From: Pseudomonas sp. UYIF39
GTDB lineage: Bacteria > Pseudomonadota > Gammaproteobacteria > Pseudomonadales > Pseudomonadaceae
Assembly: GCF_029963765.1 (NCBI RefSeq)
Contig: NZ_JALBYU010000018.1
Span: 62,001-126,000 of the forward strand
Reading direction: 5' to 3'
Length of the DNA: 64,000 nucleotides
Made by a program: the position numbers and the translations under genes. The notes beneath the pieces are model-generated. The model had not been told where the DNA came from, made no database searches, and saw only the letters and a list, made by a program, of their open reading frames with translations. This document shows positions 10,302-20,813 of the stretch, piece after piece; position 1 is the stretch's first letter; each line of letters begins with the position of its first letter.

Positions 10302-10482
10302 GGGCAACTCCGATAGCAAGACTGGAAAATCAGGCGAGTATCCTACGCCGGACACACATTTGTGGCGAGGGAGCCCGACGCCGGTTGGCGGTTGTCGTAG
10401 ATCGAAACAGGCTCACGGGGTGAAAAATATGCGCCGGCGCTTTATAGTGGCCGACCTCCGTTTCATCAAGTAGCCGAGCCCC

Positions 10483-12534
10483 ATGTCCGAGCCACGCAAG
10501 ATCCTCGTCACCAGCGCCCTGCCCTATGCCAATGGTTCGATCCATCTTGGCCACATGCTGGAATACATCCAGACCGATATGTGGGTGCGCTTCCAGAAGC
10601 ACCGCGGCAATCAATGCATTTATGTCTGCGCCGACGACGCCCACGGTTCGGCGATCATGCTGCGCGCGGAAAAGGAAGGCATCACCCCGGAACAGCTGAT
10701 CGCCAACGTCCAGGCTGAACACAGCGCCGACTTTGCCGAGTTCCTGGTGGACTTCGACAACTTCCACTCCACTCACGCCGAAGAAAACCGTGAGCTGTCG
10801 AGCCAGATCTACCTGAAGCTGCGCGACGCCGGGCACATTGCCACGCGCTCGATCACTCAGTACTTCGACCCGGAAAAGAAAATGTTCCTGGCCGACCGGT
10901 TCATCAAGGGCACTTGCCCGAAATGCGGCACCGAAGACCAATACGGCGACAACTGCGAAAAATGCGGTGCGACCTATGCGCCGACCGACCTGAAGGATCC
11001 GAAGTCGGCAATCTCCGGCGCCACTCCGGTGCTCAAGGATTCCCAGCACTTCTTCTTCAAGCTGCCGGACTTCCAGGAAATGCTGCAAGCCTGGACCCGC
11101 AGCGGCACCCTGCAAGAAGCCGTGGCGAACAAAATCGCCGAATGGCTGGACGCCGGCCTGCAACAGTGGGACATCTCCCGTGATGCGCCGTACTTCGGCT
11201 TCGAAATCCCCGACGAGCCAGGCAAATACTTCTACGTCTGGCTGGACGCGCCGATCGGCTACATGGCCAGCTTCAAGAACCTCTGCGACCGCACGCCTAC
11301 ACTTGATTTCGACGCGTTCTGGGGCAAGGACTCCACCGCCGAGCTGTACCATTTCATCGGCAAGGACATCGTCAACTTCCACGCCCTGTTCTGGCCAGCC
11401 ATGCTCGAAGGCGCCGGTTTCCGTAAACCGACCGGCATCAACGTGCACGGTTACCTGACCGTCAACGGTCAGAAAATGTCCAAATCCCGCGGCACCTTCA
11501 TCAAGGCCCGAACCTATCTGGACCACCTGTCGCCGGAATACCTGCGCTACTACTACGCAGCCAAGCTGAGCCGTGGCGTCGACGACCTGGACCTGAACCT
11601 CGAAGACTTCGTGCAGAAGGTCAACTCCGACCTGGTCGGCAAAGTCGTCAACATCGCCAGCCGTTGCGCCGGTTTCATCCACAAAGGCAACGCCGGTGTG
11701 CTGGTGGCAGGTAATGCCGCGCCGGAACTGACCGAAGCGTTCCTCGCCGCAGCGCCGAGCATTGCCGAGGCCTACGAGGCTCGCGACTTCGCCCGTGCCA
11801 TGCGCGAAATCATGGGCCTGGCCGACCGTGCCAATGCCTGGATCGCCGACAAGGCGCCGTGGTCGCTGAACAAACAGGAAGGCAAGCAAGACGAAGTCCA
11901 GGCCATCTGCGCCCTGGGCGTCAACCTGTTCCGCCAGTTGGTGATCTTCCTCAAACCGGTGCTGCCGCTGCTGGCCGCCGACGCCGAGGCGTTCCTGAAC
12001 GTCGCGCCGCTGACCTGGAACGACCACGCTACTTTGCTCAGCAACCATCAGCTGAACGAGTTCAAACCGTTGATGACCCGTATCGACCCGGTAAAAGTGC
12101 AAGCCATGAGCGACGCCTCGAAAGAAGACCTGACCGCCAGCGCTACCGACACCGGCGACGCTGCACCTGCCGGCAATGGCGAACTGGCCAAGGATCCGCT
12201 GTCACCGGAAATCGAGTTCGATGCCTTTGCCGCTGTCGACCTGCGCGTCGCCCTGATTCTCAAGGCCGAACACGTGGAAGGTGCCGACAAACTGCTGCGC
12301 CTGACCCTGGACATCGGTGACGAGCAACGCAACGTGTTCTCCGGGATCAAGAGCGCTTATCCGGACCCGTCCAAGCTCAATGGTCGTCTGACCATGATGA
12401 TCGCCAACCTCAAGCCACGGAAAATGAAGTTCGGTATCTCCGAAGGCATGGTGATGGCGGCCGGCCCTGGCGGTGAAGAAATCTACCTGCTCAGCCCTGA
12501 CAGCGGTGCCAAGCCGGGTCAGCGCATCAAGTAA
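10483..12534 (+). CDS. metG: Methionyl-tRNA synthetase
   Basis: Charges tRNA-Met in the cytosol; 683 residues, the long dimeric form. The HIGH-type motif appears as HLGH (residues about 22-25), the zinc knuckle as CPKCG...CEKCG (about 145-161), and the KMSKS motif as KMSKSRGTF (about 331). A C-terminal tRNA-binding OB-fold domain begins near residue 580 after a Thr/Ala/Asp-rich linker. A metG-specific terminator follows. The long minus-strand frame opposite it is a codon-bias shadow. Confidence 0.99.
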   Translation: MSEPRKILVTSALPYANGSIHLGHMLEYIQTDMWVRFQKHRGNQCIYVCADDAHGSAIMLRAEKEGITPEQLIANVQAEHSADFAEFLVDFDNFHSTHAEENRELSSQIYLKLRDAGHIATRSITQYFDPEKKMFLADRFIKGTCPKCGTEDQYGDNCEKCGATYAPTDLKDPKSAISGATPVLKDSQHFFFKLPDFQEMLQAWTRSGTLQEAVANKIAEWLDAGLQQWDISRDAPYFGFEIPDEPGKYFYVWLDAPIGYMASFKNLCDRTPTLDFDAFWGKDSTAELYHFIGKDIVNFHALFWPAMLEGAGFRKPTGINVHGYLTVNGQKMSKSRGTFIKARTYLDHLSPEYLRYYYAAKLSRGVDDLDLNLEDFVQKVNSDLVGKVVNIASRCAGFIHKGNAGVLVAGNAAPELTEAFLAAAPSIAEAYEARDFARAMREIMGLADRANAWIADKAPWSLNKQEGKQDEVQAICALGVNLFRQLVIFLKPVLPLLAADAEAFLNVAPLTWNDHATLLSNHQLNEFKPLMTRIDPVKVQAMSDASKEDLTASATDTGDAAPAGNGELAKDPLSPEIEFDAFAAVDLRVALILKAEHVEGADKLLRLTLDIGDEQRNVFSGIKSAYPDPSKLNGRLTMMIANLKPRKMKFGISEGMVMAAGPGGEEIYLLSPDSGAKPGQRIK

Positions 12535-12551
12535 GGTTCTGCAGTAAACCG

Positions 12552-12588
12552 ATCCCACAGTCGTGCCCGACGCGACTGTGGGATTTTC
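12552..12588 (+). terminator. metG terminator
   Basis: A perfect 12-bp stem (ATCCCACAGTCG, nine-base loop) followed by TTTTC, 18 bases after the metG stop. Confidence 0.8.
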
Positions 12589-12676
12589 ATGTCTGGCCCA
12601 CCCTCCGTCCTTGCCGGATAATGCCTAAGCTTTTTAGACCGTTCCGTTAAAAAGCCCCGTTCTTGCCGGCACGATC

Positions 12677-13246
12677 ATGACCGAAATTGTTCTTACGCTT
12701 ATCAGCGCTGCCCTGATCAACAACCTCGTGTTGCACTGGCCGCTGGGCGTCGATCCGCTGCTGGGCAACGAGCATCGACAGGTCCACGCGTTGGGTCTTG
12801 CGACGACGTGCTTGATGCTGATCGTCGGCACGCTGGGCTACTCGGCCTACCGTTGGTTGCTGGTCCCGCAGGAACTGACGTCGCTGCGCCTTTTCGTGTT
12901 CCTGCCATTAAGCGTTCTGCTGATTGGCCCGCTGCTGAAAATGCTTTCCCGGTTACTTCCAAAGCTTGCGTTCGATGGCCTCTGGCCCCTGCTGCTGAGC
13001 AACGCCGGCGTACTCGCCTTGACGCTGCTCAATGCTCAGGACGACAAAGGCTTCTTCCACGCCATGGCCCTGAGCCTGGGGGCCGGCCTGGGTTTCTGGT
13101 TGGTACTGAGCCTGTTCAGCGACTTGCGCCAACGCACCATCGAAAATGATATCCCCCTGCCCTTTCGCGGCCTGCCGATCGACCTGATCGGCGCCGGACT
13201 GATTGCAGTGGCCTTTCTCGGATTCAGCGGACTGATCAAAACATGA
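12677..13246 (+). CDS. rnfA: Rnf/Rsx complex subunit A
   Basis: Membrane subunit of the Rnf ion-translocating ferredoxin:NAD oxidoreductase (Rsx in E. coli, which reduces SoxR). 189 residues with about six helices. The N-terminal ALINNLVLHWPLG corresponds to the conserved first-helix region of RnfA/NqrE proteins, though it is less conserved than in enterics. It overlaps rnfB by four bases (ATGA), starting the rnfABDGE-nth operon. Confidence 0.9.
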   Translation: MTEIVLTLISAALINNLVLHWPLGVDPLLGNEHRQVHALGLATTCLMLIVGTLGYSAYRWLLVPQELTSLRLFVFLPLSVLLIGPLLKMLSRLLPKLAFDGLWPLLLSNAGVLALTLLNAQDDKGFFHAMALSLGAGLGFWLVLSLFSDLRQRTIENDIPLPFRGLPIDLIGAGLIAVAFLGFSGLIKT

Positions 13247-14253
13247 GTCTGATTCAACGCATCGACGCCCTCTTGCCGCAGACCCAATGCGGCAAGTGCG
13301 GCCACCCCGGATGCAAACCGTACGCCGAAGGCATTGCCAGCGGCGAACCGATCAACAAGTGCCCGCCGGGCGGCAGTGAAACCATCGCCGCCCTGGCCGA
13401 GCTGTTGAAAGTGCCGGTGCTGGAACTGGACATCAGTCGCGGTTCTGCCCCGGCGCAGATCGCCTACATTCGTGAAGCGGAGTGCATTGGCTGCACCAAG
13501 TGCATCCAGGCCTGCCCGGTGGATGCCATTGTCGGCGCGGCGAAATTGATGCACACGGTGATCGTCGATGAATGTACTGGTTGCGACCTGTGCGTAGCGC
13601 CCTGCCCGGTGGATTGCATCGAGATGCGGCCATTGCCGCTGGCCACGGTGCTGCCGATTGTCGGCGGTCTGGCGTTTAGCCTTGAGGAGCAACGTGCCCG
13701 GGCGGCCAAGCGCAATCATGCTCGGCGCCGATTTGAACAGCGCAACGCTCGCCTGTATCGCGAAGAAGAACAGAAAATCGCCGAACGTCAGGCCCGAGCC
13801 CAGCGCGCCGTCCAGCACAGCGAGGTAGCGACACTCGACCCGGTTCAGGCCGCTCTTGAGCGAGTCCGCGCACAGAAGGCAGCCAATGCGGATGCGGCGT
13901 TGAAAAAGGCCAAGATCGATCTGGCGATGAGTCGGGCGCAGTTGAACAAGTCACTCAAGGCGTTCGGGCATCCGCCGACCTTCGAACAGCAGTCGCAACT
14001 GATCGTCTTGCAACAGCAGTTCGAGGTTGCCGAACAGGCATTGGCGACACTGGAAAGTACTGCACCGCCAGCCGCGCCCCCCGTCGTTCCGGCGAAAAAT
14101 GCGCAGTTGAATCGGGCAAAGATCCAGTTGGCCATGCGCCGCGCCGAACTCAAGAAAGCCCAAGCCAGCGAAGCGTCGGCTGAGCAGATCGAAGCCCTGG
14201 AACTCGCGGTGAATGAAGCCGAGTGTCAGGTGGATGCCTATGCCGCCCCTTGA
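13243..14253 (+). CDS. rnfB: Rnf/Rsx complex subunit B, unanchored, with long coiled-coil tail
   Basis: Ferredoxin-like electron-transfer subunit. The N-terminal 4Fe-4S motif (CGKCGHPGC with the fourth Cys in NKCPPGG) and two ferredoxin clusters (CIGCTKCIQACP and CTGCDLCVAPCP) are intact. Two oddities are visible. The usual N-terminal membrane helix is absent, as the protein starts directly at MSLIQRIDALLPQTQCG. After residue about 150 there is a long Ala/Lys/Glu/Arg-rich coiled-coil tail (to residue 336) with repeated KKAKIDLAMSRAQL-type units, which resemble the C-terminal tails of RnfC proteins. The next gene is rnfD, so no rnfC is present. The gene overlaps rnfD. Confidence 0.9.
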   Translation: MSLIQRIDALLPQTQCGKCGHPGCKPYAEGIASGEPINKCPPGGSETIAALAELLKVPVLELDISRGSAPAQIAYIREAECIGCTKCIQACPVDAIVGAAKLMHTVIVDECTGCDLCVAPCPVDCIEMRPLPLATVLPIVGGLAFSLEEQRARAAKRNHARRRFEQRNARLYREEEQKIAERQARAQRAVQHSEVATLDPVQAALERVRAQKAANADAALKKAKIDLAMSRAQLNKSLKAFGHPPTFEQQSQLIVLQQQFEVAEQALATLESTAPPAAPPVVPAKNAQLNRAKIQLAMRRAELKKAQASEASAEQIEALELAVNEAECQVDAYAAP

Positions 14254-15232
14254 ATCGGTCGACGAGCGCCTTCAGCAGGCCATGAAGCTGGTATTGCTGG
14301 CTACCGTGCCGGGAATGCTGGTGTTTTTCTGGCTGTATGGCTGGGGCGTGTTGATCAACCTGATTCTGACGGGTGTTACCGCACTGGCCGTTGAAGCGAC
14401 CGTGTTGCGCTTACGCAAGCGAGCGCTCAAGCCGACCTTGAGCGACGGCAGCGCACTGGTCAGCGCGACGCTGTTGGCGCTGGCCTTGCCGCCTTATTGC
14501 CCGTGGTGGCTGACGCTCTGTGCCGCGGCGTTCGCGATGGTGTTCGGCAAACACCTGTATGGCGGCGTTGGCAAGAACCCGTTCAACCCGGCAATGCTGG
14601 GCTTCGCCCTGGTGCTGGTGACCTTTCCCCAACAGATGACCCACTGGCCGTCATCCCATGGACTGGACCTGATCGCAGGCTTGCAGCAGGTGTTCGGGTT
14701 CAGCCTCGGGCAGACGCCAGATGCCTGGGTCCAGGCCACGGCGCTGGACAGCCTGCGGATCAACAAAAGCCTGACCATGGACGAACTGTTTGCCGCTAAC
14801 CCGGCGTTCGGTCATTTCGGTGGCCGAGGCATGGAATGGGTCAACCTGGCCTTTCTGGCGGGCGGCGCGTTTCTGCTGCAACGACGGGTGTTCAGCTGGC
14901 ATGCGCCGGTCGGCATGCTCGCCAGCCTGTTCATCATCAGCCTGCTGTGCTGGAACGGCTCGGGCTCCGACTCCCATGGCTCGCCGCTGTTTCATCTGCT
15001 CACTGGCGCGAGCATGCTGGGTGCATTCTTCATCGTCACGGAACCGGTGTCCGGCGCAAAAAGCCCCGGCGCGCGACTGTTGTTCGGCGCGGGCGTCGGG
15101 CTGCTGACGTACCTGATTCGTACCTGGGGTGGTTATCCGGACGGCGTAGCCTTTGCCGTGCTGTTGATGAACCTCTGTGTGCCGGCGCTGGAGCGGTTTG
15201 CCACCTCTAGACTGGAACGAGGTGCGCCATGA
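14240..15232 (+). CDS. rnfD: Rnf/Rsx complex subunit D
   Basis: Polytopic membrane subunit of the Rnf complex, about 330 residues with about eight to nine helices, homologous to NqrB; family members carry covalent FMN on a Thr. A candidate attachment region is QATALDSLR near residue 165. The start is either 14234 or 14240; 14240 is better spaced (nine bases) from AGG. The gene overlaps the end of rnfB by 14 bases and rnfG by four, so the operon is translationally coupled without any room for rnfC. Confidence 0.9.
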   Translation: MPPLESVDERLQQAMKLVLLATVPGMLVFFWLYGWGVLINLILTGVTALAVEATVLRLRKRALKPTLSDGSALVSATLLALALPPYCPWWLTLCAAAFAMVFGKHLYGGVGKNPFNPAMLGFALVLVTFPQQMTHWPSSHGLDLIAGLQQVFGFSLGQTPDAWVQATALDSLRINKSLTMDELFAANPAFGHFGGRGMEWVNLAFLAGGAFLLQRRVFSWHAPVGMLASLFIISLLCWNGSGSDSHGSPLFHLLTGASMLGAFFIVTEPVSGAKSPGARLLFGAGVGLLTYLIRTWGGYPDGVAFAVLLMNLCVPALERFATSRLERGAP

Positions 15233-15840
15233 GCCGATCGTCGAGCGTTGTGATCCTGGTGTTGCTGGCAGGCCTGGGGATTGGCGCGACTTACCTCGTG
15301 CAACACACCAGCGCGCCGCGCATTGCGGCCGAACAGCGCCTGATCGACAGTCGTAACCTGCTGGACCTGCTCCTGGCTGAAAGCTACGACAATCAGCCGC
15401 TGGAACAGCCGCTCGCCCTCGAAAGCACTGGATTGGCCAACAGCACGCTGCTAGGTGGCTACCTGGCGACCAAGACTGGCCAACCCAGCGCCGTGTTGCT
15501 GCGCAGCCAGACCCTGGGTTACGAGGGTTCCATCGAATTGCTGATCGCCATCGGCGCAAACGGCAAGGTGCTGGGCGTCAAAACGCTCAAGCAATCGGAA
15601 ACACCTGGGCTGGGCGGACGACTCGCCGACTGGCCCAATGCCTGGCTTCAGGCTTTTTCCGGAAAGTCCCGAACCGAACCTGCCGACAATGGCTGGGCCT
15701 TGAAAAAGGATCAGGGGCAATTCGATCAAATAGCGGGGGCGACCATTACTTCGAGAGCGGTCATCAACGCCATCCATGACGCGTTGCGCTATTTCGACGA
15801 ACATCAGCAACAGTTGATCGGGAGCAGCGCTCATGAATAA
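15229..15840 (+). CDS. rnfG: Rnf/Rsx complex subunit G
   Basis: FMN-binding subunit with one N-terminal membrane helix (residues 6-24) and a periplasmic FMN-binding domain; 203 residues. The covalent flavin motif is AGATITS, where the second Thr is the expected FMN-linked residue. It overlaps rnfD by four bases and rnfE by eight. Confidence 0.92.
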   Translation: MSRSSSVVILVLLAGLGIGATYLVQHTSAPRIAAEQRLIDSRNLLDLLLAESYDNQPLEQPLALESTGLANSTLLGGYLATKTGQPSAVLLRSQTLGYEGSIELLIAIGANGKVLGVKTLKQSETPGLGGRLADWPNAWLQAFSGKSRTEPADNGWALKKDQGQFDQIAGATITSRAVINAIHDALRYFDEHQQQLIGSSAHE

Positions 15841-16420
15841 GTCATCGACGCTGCAGAATTCACTGATGCTTGCGCCACTGATCGGCGCCACGGATTCTTT
15901 GGTGACCGCCCTGGGCTTGTGGCTGATGTTCATCGTGGTGATCAGTGCCTTTGGAGTGAGCGTGGGCGCCTTGCGACCCCGACTTGTCCCGGCGACACGT
16001 TTGCTTGCCAGCGTCCTGCTGGCGGCCACACTGACCAGCTGCACGGAACTCGCCGCGCAAGTCTGGTCGCTGCAATGGCACCAACATGTAGGGCTCTATG
16101 CAGGATTGATTGCCTTGCAATGTGTTGTGCTGGAACACACCGGTTTTTTCCAGAGCTCCTGGCGCGAGCGTCTGCGCCTGTGTGGCCTGTTCGGCGCGTT
16201 GATGGCGGGCCTTGGCTTGCTGCGCGAACTCATCGGCAGCGGGACACTCGGCAGCCATCTGCCATGGCTGGCTGGCACTGCGCAAGCGGACTGGCAAGGC
16301 TGGGTACTGACCGCCGACGGTGGCTTGCGCCTGGCCACCCTGGCCCCTGGTGGATTCATTCTGCTGGGACTGCTGATCGCCGCACGTCAGGCCTGGACCC
16401 GCTCGACGCCCTCTCACTGA
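15833..16420 (+). CDS. rnfE: Rnf/Rsx complex subunit E
   Basis: Membrane subunit homologous to RnfA/NqrD, 195 residues with about six helices. The N-terminal NSLMLAPLIGATDSLVTALG corresponds to the conserved first half-helices. It is the last rnf gene, 25 bases before nth. Confidence 0.9.
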   Translation: MNKSSTLQNSLMLAPLIGATDSLVTALGLWLMFIVVISAFGVSVGALRPRLVPATRLLASVLLAATLTSCTELAAQVWSLQWHQHVGLYAGLIALQCVVLEHTGFFQSSWRERLRLCGLFGALMAGLGLLRELIGSGTLGSHLPWLAGTAQADWQGWVLTADGGLRLATLAPGGFILLGLLIAARQAWTRSTPSH

Positions 16421-16445
16421 CCGCCTTCGAGGAAACGCACTGCCC

Positions 16446-17084
16446 ATGAATGCCGCAAAACGTCTGGAAATTTTTCGCCGATTTCACGAAGACAACCCGG
16501 AACCGAAGACCGAACTGGCCTATTCCTCGCCGTTCGAATTGCTGATATCCGTGATTCTCTCGGCGCAGTCGACCGATGTCGGCGTCAACAAGGCCACCGC
16601 CAAACTCTACCCGGTGGCCAATACGCCAGCGGCGATTTACGCCCTGGGTGTCGAAGGCTTGTCGGAATACATCAAGACCATCGGCCTGTTCAACAGCAAA
16701 GCGAAAAACGTGATCGAGACCTGTCGATTACTGGTGGAACGTCATGGAGGTGAAGTGCCGCAAACCCGTGAAGAGCTGGAAGCGTTACCCGGCGTCGGCC
16801 GCAAGACCGCCAACGTAGTGCTCAACACCGCGTTCCGTCAGCTGACCATGGCCGTGGACACGCATATTTTCCGGGTCAGCAACCGTACCGGCATCGCTCC
16901 AGGTAAAGATGTAGTGGAGGTTGAGAAAAAACTGATGAAGTTCGTGCCGAAGGAATATTTGCTCGACTCCCATCACTGGCTGATCCTCCACGGGCGCTAC
17001 GTTTGCCTGGCCCGCAAGCCTCGTTGCGGCAGTTGTCGGATCGAAGACTTGTGCGAATACAAGCAAAAGACGTCGGACGATTGA
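16446..17084 (+). CDS. nth: Endonuclease III
   Basis: DNA glycosylase/AP-lyase that removes oxidised pyrimidines; 212 residues, the normal length. The helix-hairpin-helix LPGVGRKTANVVL contains the catalytic Lys, and the catalytic Asp lies in AVDTHIFRV. The C-terminal 4Fe-4S loop is Cys-x6-Cys-x2-Cys-x5-Cys (CLARKPRCGSCRIEDLC). The rnf-nth linkage is widespread in gamma-proteobacteria. Confidence 0.98.
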   Translation: MNAAKRLEIFRRFHEDNPEPKTELAYSSPFELLISVILSAQSTDVGVNKATAKLYPVANTPAAIYALGVEGLSEYIKTIGLFNSKAKNVIETCRLLVERHGGEVPQTREELEALPGVGRKTANVVLNTAFRQLTMAVDTHIFRVSNRTGIAPGKDVVEVEKKLMKFVPKEYLLDSHHWLILHGRYVCLARKPRCGSCRIEDLCEYKQKTSDD

Positions 17085-17190
17085 GGCGCTATTAGGTTTT
17101 TCGATTTATCGATTGAAAAAATCTTTTTTACCCGCTGGGAGATTATCGATATAAGGAGCGCCAAAGGCAGCCTTAGCCTGGAGTAACACT

Positions 17191-17370
17191 ATGAGCACTG
17201 GCAAAGAGCAATTGGACGTAGAAGACGACTTCACCCCTGTTGAGGCTGATGATGCTGAACCGGTGGTTGAAGTGGCGAAGACCAACCTGAGCAAACGCCG
17301 TACCATCGACAATCTGTTGGAGGAGCGCCGACTGCAAAAGCAATTGGCCGATTACGATTTTGACCTATGA
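17191..17370 (+). CDS. Small acidic PA3496-type protein
   Basis: 59-residue protein, acidic at the N-terminus and basic near the C-terminus (SKRRTIDNLLEERRLQKQL). The start follows GGAGTAAC and the gene is followed by a terminator, so it is a genuine short gene. It corresponds to the small conserved gene next to nth in Pseudomonas (PA3496 in P. aeruginosa, from memory), described as a putative envelope-integrity protein; no function is visible in the sequence. Confidence 0.8.
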   Translation: MSTGKEQLDVEDDFTPVEADDAEPVVEVAKTNLSKRRTIDNLLEERRLQKQLADYDFDL

Positions 17371-17376
17371 CACCTA

Positions 17377-17405
17377 AAAGCCTCCCGAAACGGAGGCTTT
17401 TTACT
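17377..17405 (+). terminator. Terminator after the PA3496-type gene
   Basis: AAAAGCCTCC, CGAAAC loop and GGAGGCTTTTT form an A/T-flanked stem seven bases after the stop. The convergent regulator gene on the minus strand may also use it. Confidence 0.88.
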
Positions 17406-17457
17406 TAGTGCCGCCTGATGCCCCCTGCTTATCGCGCCTCGTCAAACGCTGGGGCAG

Positions 17458-18084
17458 TCACACCAGACCATTGCGTTGAGCCAATTCGATCAGGTCGACC
17501 AGGGAGCGGGCATTGAGTTTCAACAACAGACGAGTCTTGTAAGTACTGACAGTTTTATTGCTGAGGAACATTCCATCGGCGATCTCCTTGTTGGTCTTGC
17601 CTCGGGCCAATTGTTGCAAAACCATCATTTCCCGTCCCGACAGACGATCCACCATATCGGCTTCACTGGCGTTCCCCAAACTGGAACGTACGGTATGCAA
17701 CGCTTGATTCGGAAAGTAACTGTAGCCCGACAATACTGCCTTTATTGCACTGAGCAACTCAGTGAGGTCCTGTTGCTTGCAAACATATCCGGCGGCACCT
17801 GATTGCATGCAACGCATAGAGAAATGCCCGGGTGCCTGGGAAGTTAGTATCAGTACTTTCATGGGCATTGCTGTCGATGTCAGACGCGCAATAACTTCCA
17901 GCCCATCAAGTTTTGGTATTCCAATATCAAGGATGACAATATCCGGCATATGCTCACGGGCAAGTTGCAACGCATCCACGCCATTATCTGTCTCTGCAAT
18001 AACCTCGTAGCCGTGACGCTCCATTAGCATACGTACCGCAAGACGAATGACAGGGTGATCATCCACGATCAGCACTTTATTCAT
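17458..18084 (-). CDS. NarL/FixJ-family response regulator (BvgA/RocA-like)
   Basis: 208-residue DNA-binding response regulator. The receiver domain (about 1-120) has the acidic pair in VDDHPVIR, the phospho-acceptor Asp in ILDIGIP, and a Lys in the position of CKQQD. The C-terminal LuxR-type helix-turn-helix runs from LSGREMMVLQQLARG to the end. It resembles RocA-type regulators of fimbriae in P. aeruginosa, but this is a family-level resemblance. No sensor kinase gene is adjacent. The ATG at 18084 gives the standard MNKVLIVDDHP start, although its ribosome site is weak. Confidence 0.85.
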   Translation of the reverse strand: MNKVLIVDDHPVIRLAVRMLMERHGYEVIAETDNGVDALQLAREHMPDIVILDIGIPKLDGLEVIARLTSTAMPMKVLILTSQAPGHFSMRCMQSGAAGYVCKQQDLTELLSAIKAVLSGYSYFPNQALHTVRSSLGNASEADMVDRLSGREMMVLQQLARGKTNKEIADGMFLSNKTVSTYKTRLLLKLNARSLVDLIELAQRNGLV

Positions 18085-18663
18085 GGGCAAGTCCAATTTT
18101 CGCTGTTCGAATTTTTAGAGCCCGCACGATAGCCTAGTCGTTTCACCCATGGCATGACGCCCCCCTCGGCCACCCACACCAAGAGACATTTCCTACGGAC
18201 ATTAAAGAATCGTCTTACAAATTTCCAAAAATACCGGAGGGGTAAAAACTTTATCAACCTGAAAATGTTTCGATTATCCGCAGTTTTTTTGTTTCTATTT
18301 ACAACCAGAAAACCAAATAACAGGGTTCGTCGCAAGCGATCCAACGAACACCGACTATTGAGCTACCCTTAAAAGTAACTGATATTTACCACTTGACATC
18401 CCATACCACAAAGACCGCATATCAAAGTTGTAATAAAAAATCACACTAGGCAACACTTAAAAAACAAACTCAATCCATCACCCCCTAAAACTCAACAACA
18501 GAGGTACCCGCGAAACACTCAATACCGTTACTATCAAACCTTCGAAATCTAAAACTCAAAAGGAGCGCTGCACTAATACAAACACCGACCACTTAGTTAT
18601 TAAAATGAAAACCGGAAATATCAACCAATAGAGAAAAAACAATATCCCCATGAGCAAAAAAAC
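18085..18663. other. AT-rich intergenic stretch
   Basis: Long gap between the regulator and the orphan gene, visibly richer in A and T than the surrounding chromosome, with many A-runs after 18400. I see no convincing gene: the 72-codon plus-strand frame at 18154 lacks a ribosome site and has atypical composition. It probably holds the promoters of both flanking genes and looks like part of an acquired segment ending near 19400. Confidence 0.6.
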
Positions 18664-19296
18664 ATGATCAAATCAAAGAAAAAAATCCTCAACCCCATGA
18701 CAGTCATTGCAATATTCGCCGCTATTTCTGAAACATCGGCCGCCGTATCATTGCCCTTTCTCGACAATAAGGAGCGGGAACTCTATGTCTGGTTCCTGAT
18801 CAGTTTTCCTTTTTATTTGCTTTTTCTTTTCTTCGCCACACTTAACTTCAACTACCGGTCGCTGTACGCGCCATCCGATTACGGCAAGGGAAAGCATTTT
18901 GTAAAAGTGATGGACAACGCTGAACGCGGTCAGCGGCCCGATAACCTGAAGGACCCTCCCGCCCGGATCGGCATTCAGACGGGCCTCTCGGTTCTACAGT
19001 ACGTTTGCCTGACCGAGCCGCTAAAAAACCTGCACATCGTCGATGCGCAGTGGCTAAACAAGAAAATGGAATTCGGTGCCTGGATTGAAAAAAACCGACA
19101 CCCACAGGGAAGCCCTGCACAAGTGATCGTATTTCTCACCTGTACCGATTCGGAGGCACTACTCAAGGAAAGCGCAAGCAAGCAATCAAAACAGGCAAAG
19201 AATCGCAACAGTCCAACGCTCTGCATTGCTTACAATTTGAATTCACGCGGTCTGACGATTCTTGATCACTCTTTTTACCTGACACGCAGCAGGTAA
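18664..19296 (+). CDS. Orphan membrane-anchored protein, unknown function
   Basis: 210 residues, not recognised. It has two hydrophobic segments (about residues 11-32 and 40-62) followed by a soluble domain of about 140 residues. The domain contains LHIVDAQWLNKKMEFGAWIE, a hydrophobic strand IVFLTCTDSEALL, and a final CIAYNLNSRGLTILDHSFYL. The gene lies in an AT-rich patch between two conserved chromosomal blocks and has no operon partner. A ribosome site is not obvious (AGCAAAAAAAC upstream). The composition suggests horizontal acquisition. Confidence 0.6.
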   Translation: MIKSKKKILNPMTVIAIFAAISETSAAVSLPFLDNKERELYVWFLISFPFYLLFLFFATLNFNYRSLYAPSDYGKGKHFVKVMDNAERGQRPDNLKDPPARIGIQTGLSVLQYVCLTEPLKNLHIVDAQWLNKKMEFGAWIEKNRHPQGSPAQVIVFLTCTDSEALLKESASKQSKQAKNRNSPTLCIAYNLNSRGLTILDHSFYLTRSR

Positions 19297-19401
19297 CGCT
19301 TGAAGAGCATTCAGAGAGAGGAAACAGAAGGAAGGTATTACAGATACAAAAAGAGCGCTGATAACACGATGTCCGGCAGGAAAATTCCCCCTATTCAGAA
19401 A

Positions 19402-19430
19402 TTGTGGCCTTGTCACCGACAAGGCCACAA
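19402..19430 (-). terminator. argG terminator
   Basis: A perfect 13-bp stem (TTGTGGCCTTGTC) with a three-base loop, 36 bases beyond the argG stop on the minus strand, followed by TTTCTG. Confidence 0.8.
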
Positions 19431-19466
19431 CTCTACTACCGTGGTTCCACTAAAGCTTCAAAGGTC

Positions 19467-20684
<1,218 letters not shown>

Positions 20685-20813
20685 GCCATCACTCCACGGG
20701 GTTCTACGGAAAGCCGTCAAGTCTACCGGTCATGCAGGACAATTTACAGAGGCGCGACAGCTTATGACGACGAAGCGACAGATTATGTCGAGTGAGCGAC
20801 GATAACAGCGGGT

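Noticed and set aside
10330..12102. 590-codon minus-strand frame opposite metG
   Set aside because: Codon-bias shadow of metG; the protein composition is arbitrary.
18154..18372. 72-codon plus-strand frame in the AT-rich gap
   Set aside because: No ribosome site, basic low-complexity product, overlaps probable promoters.
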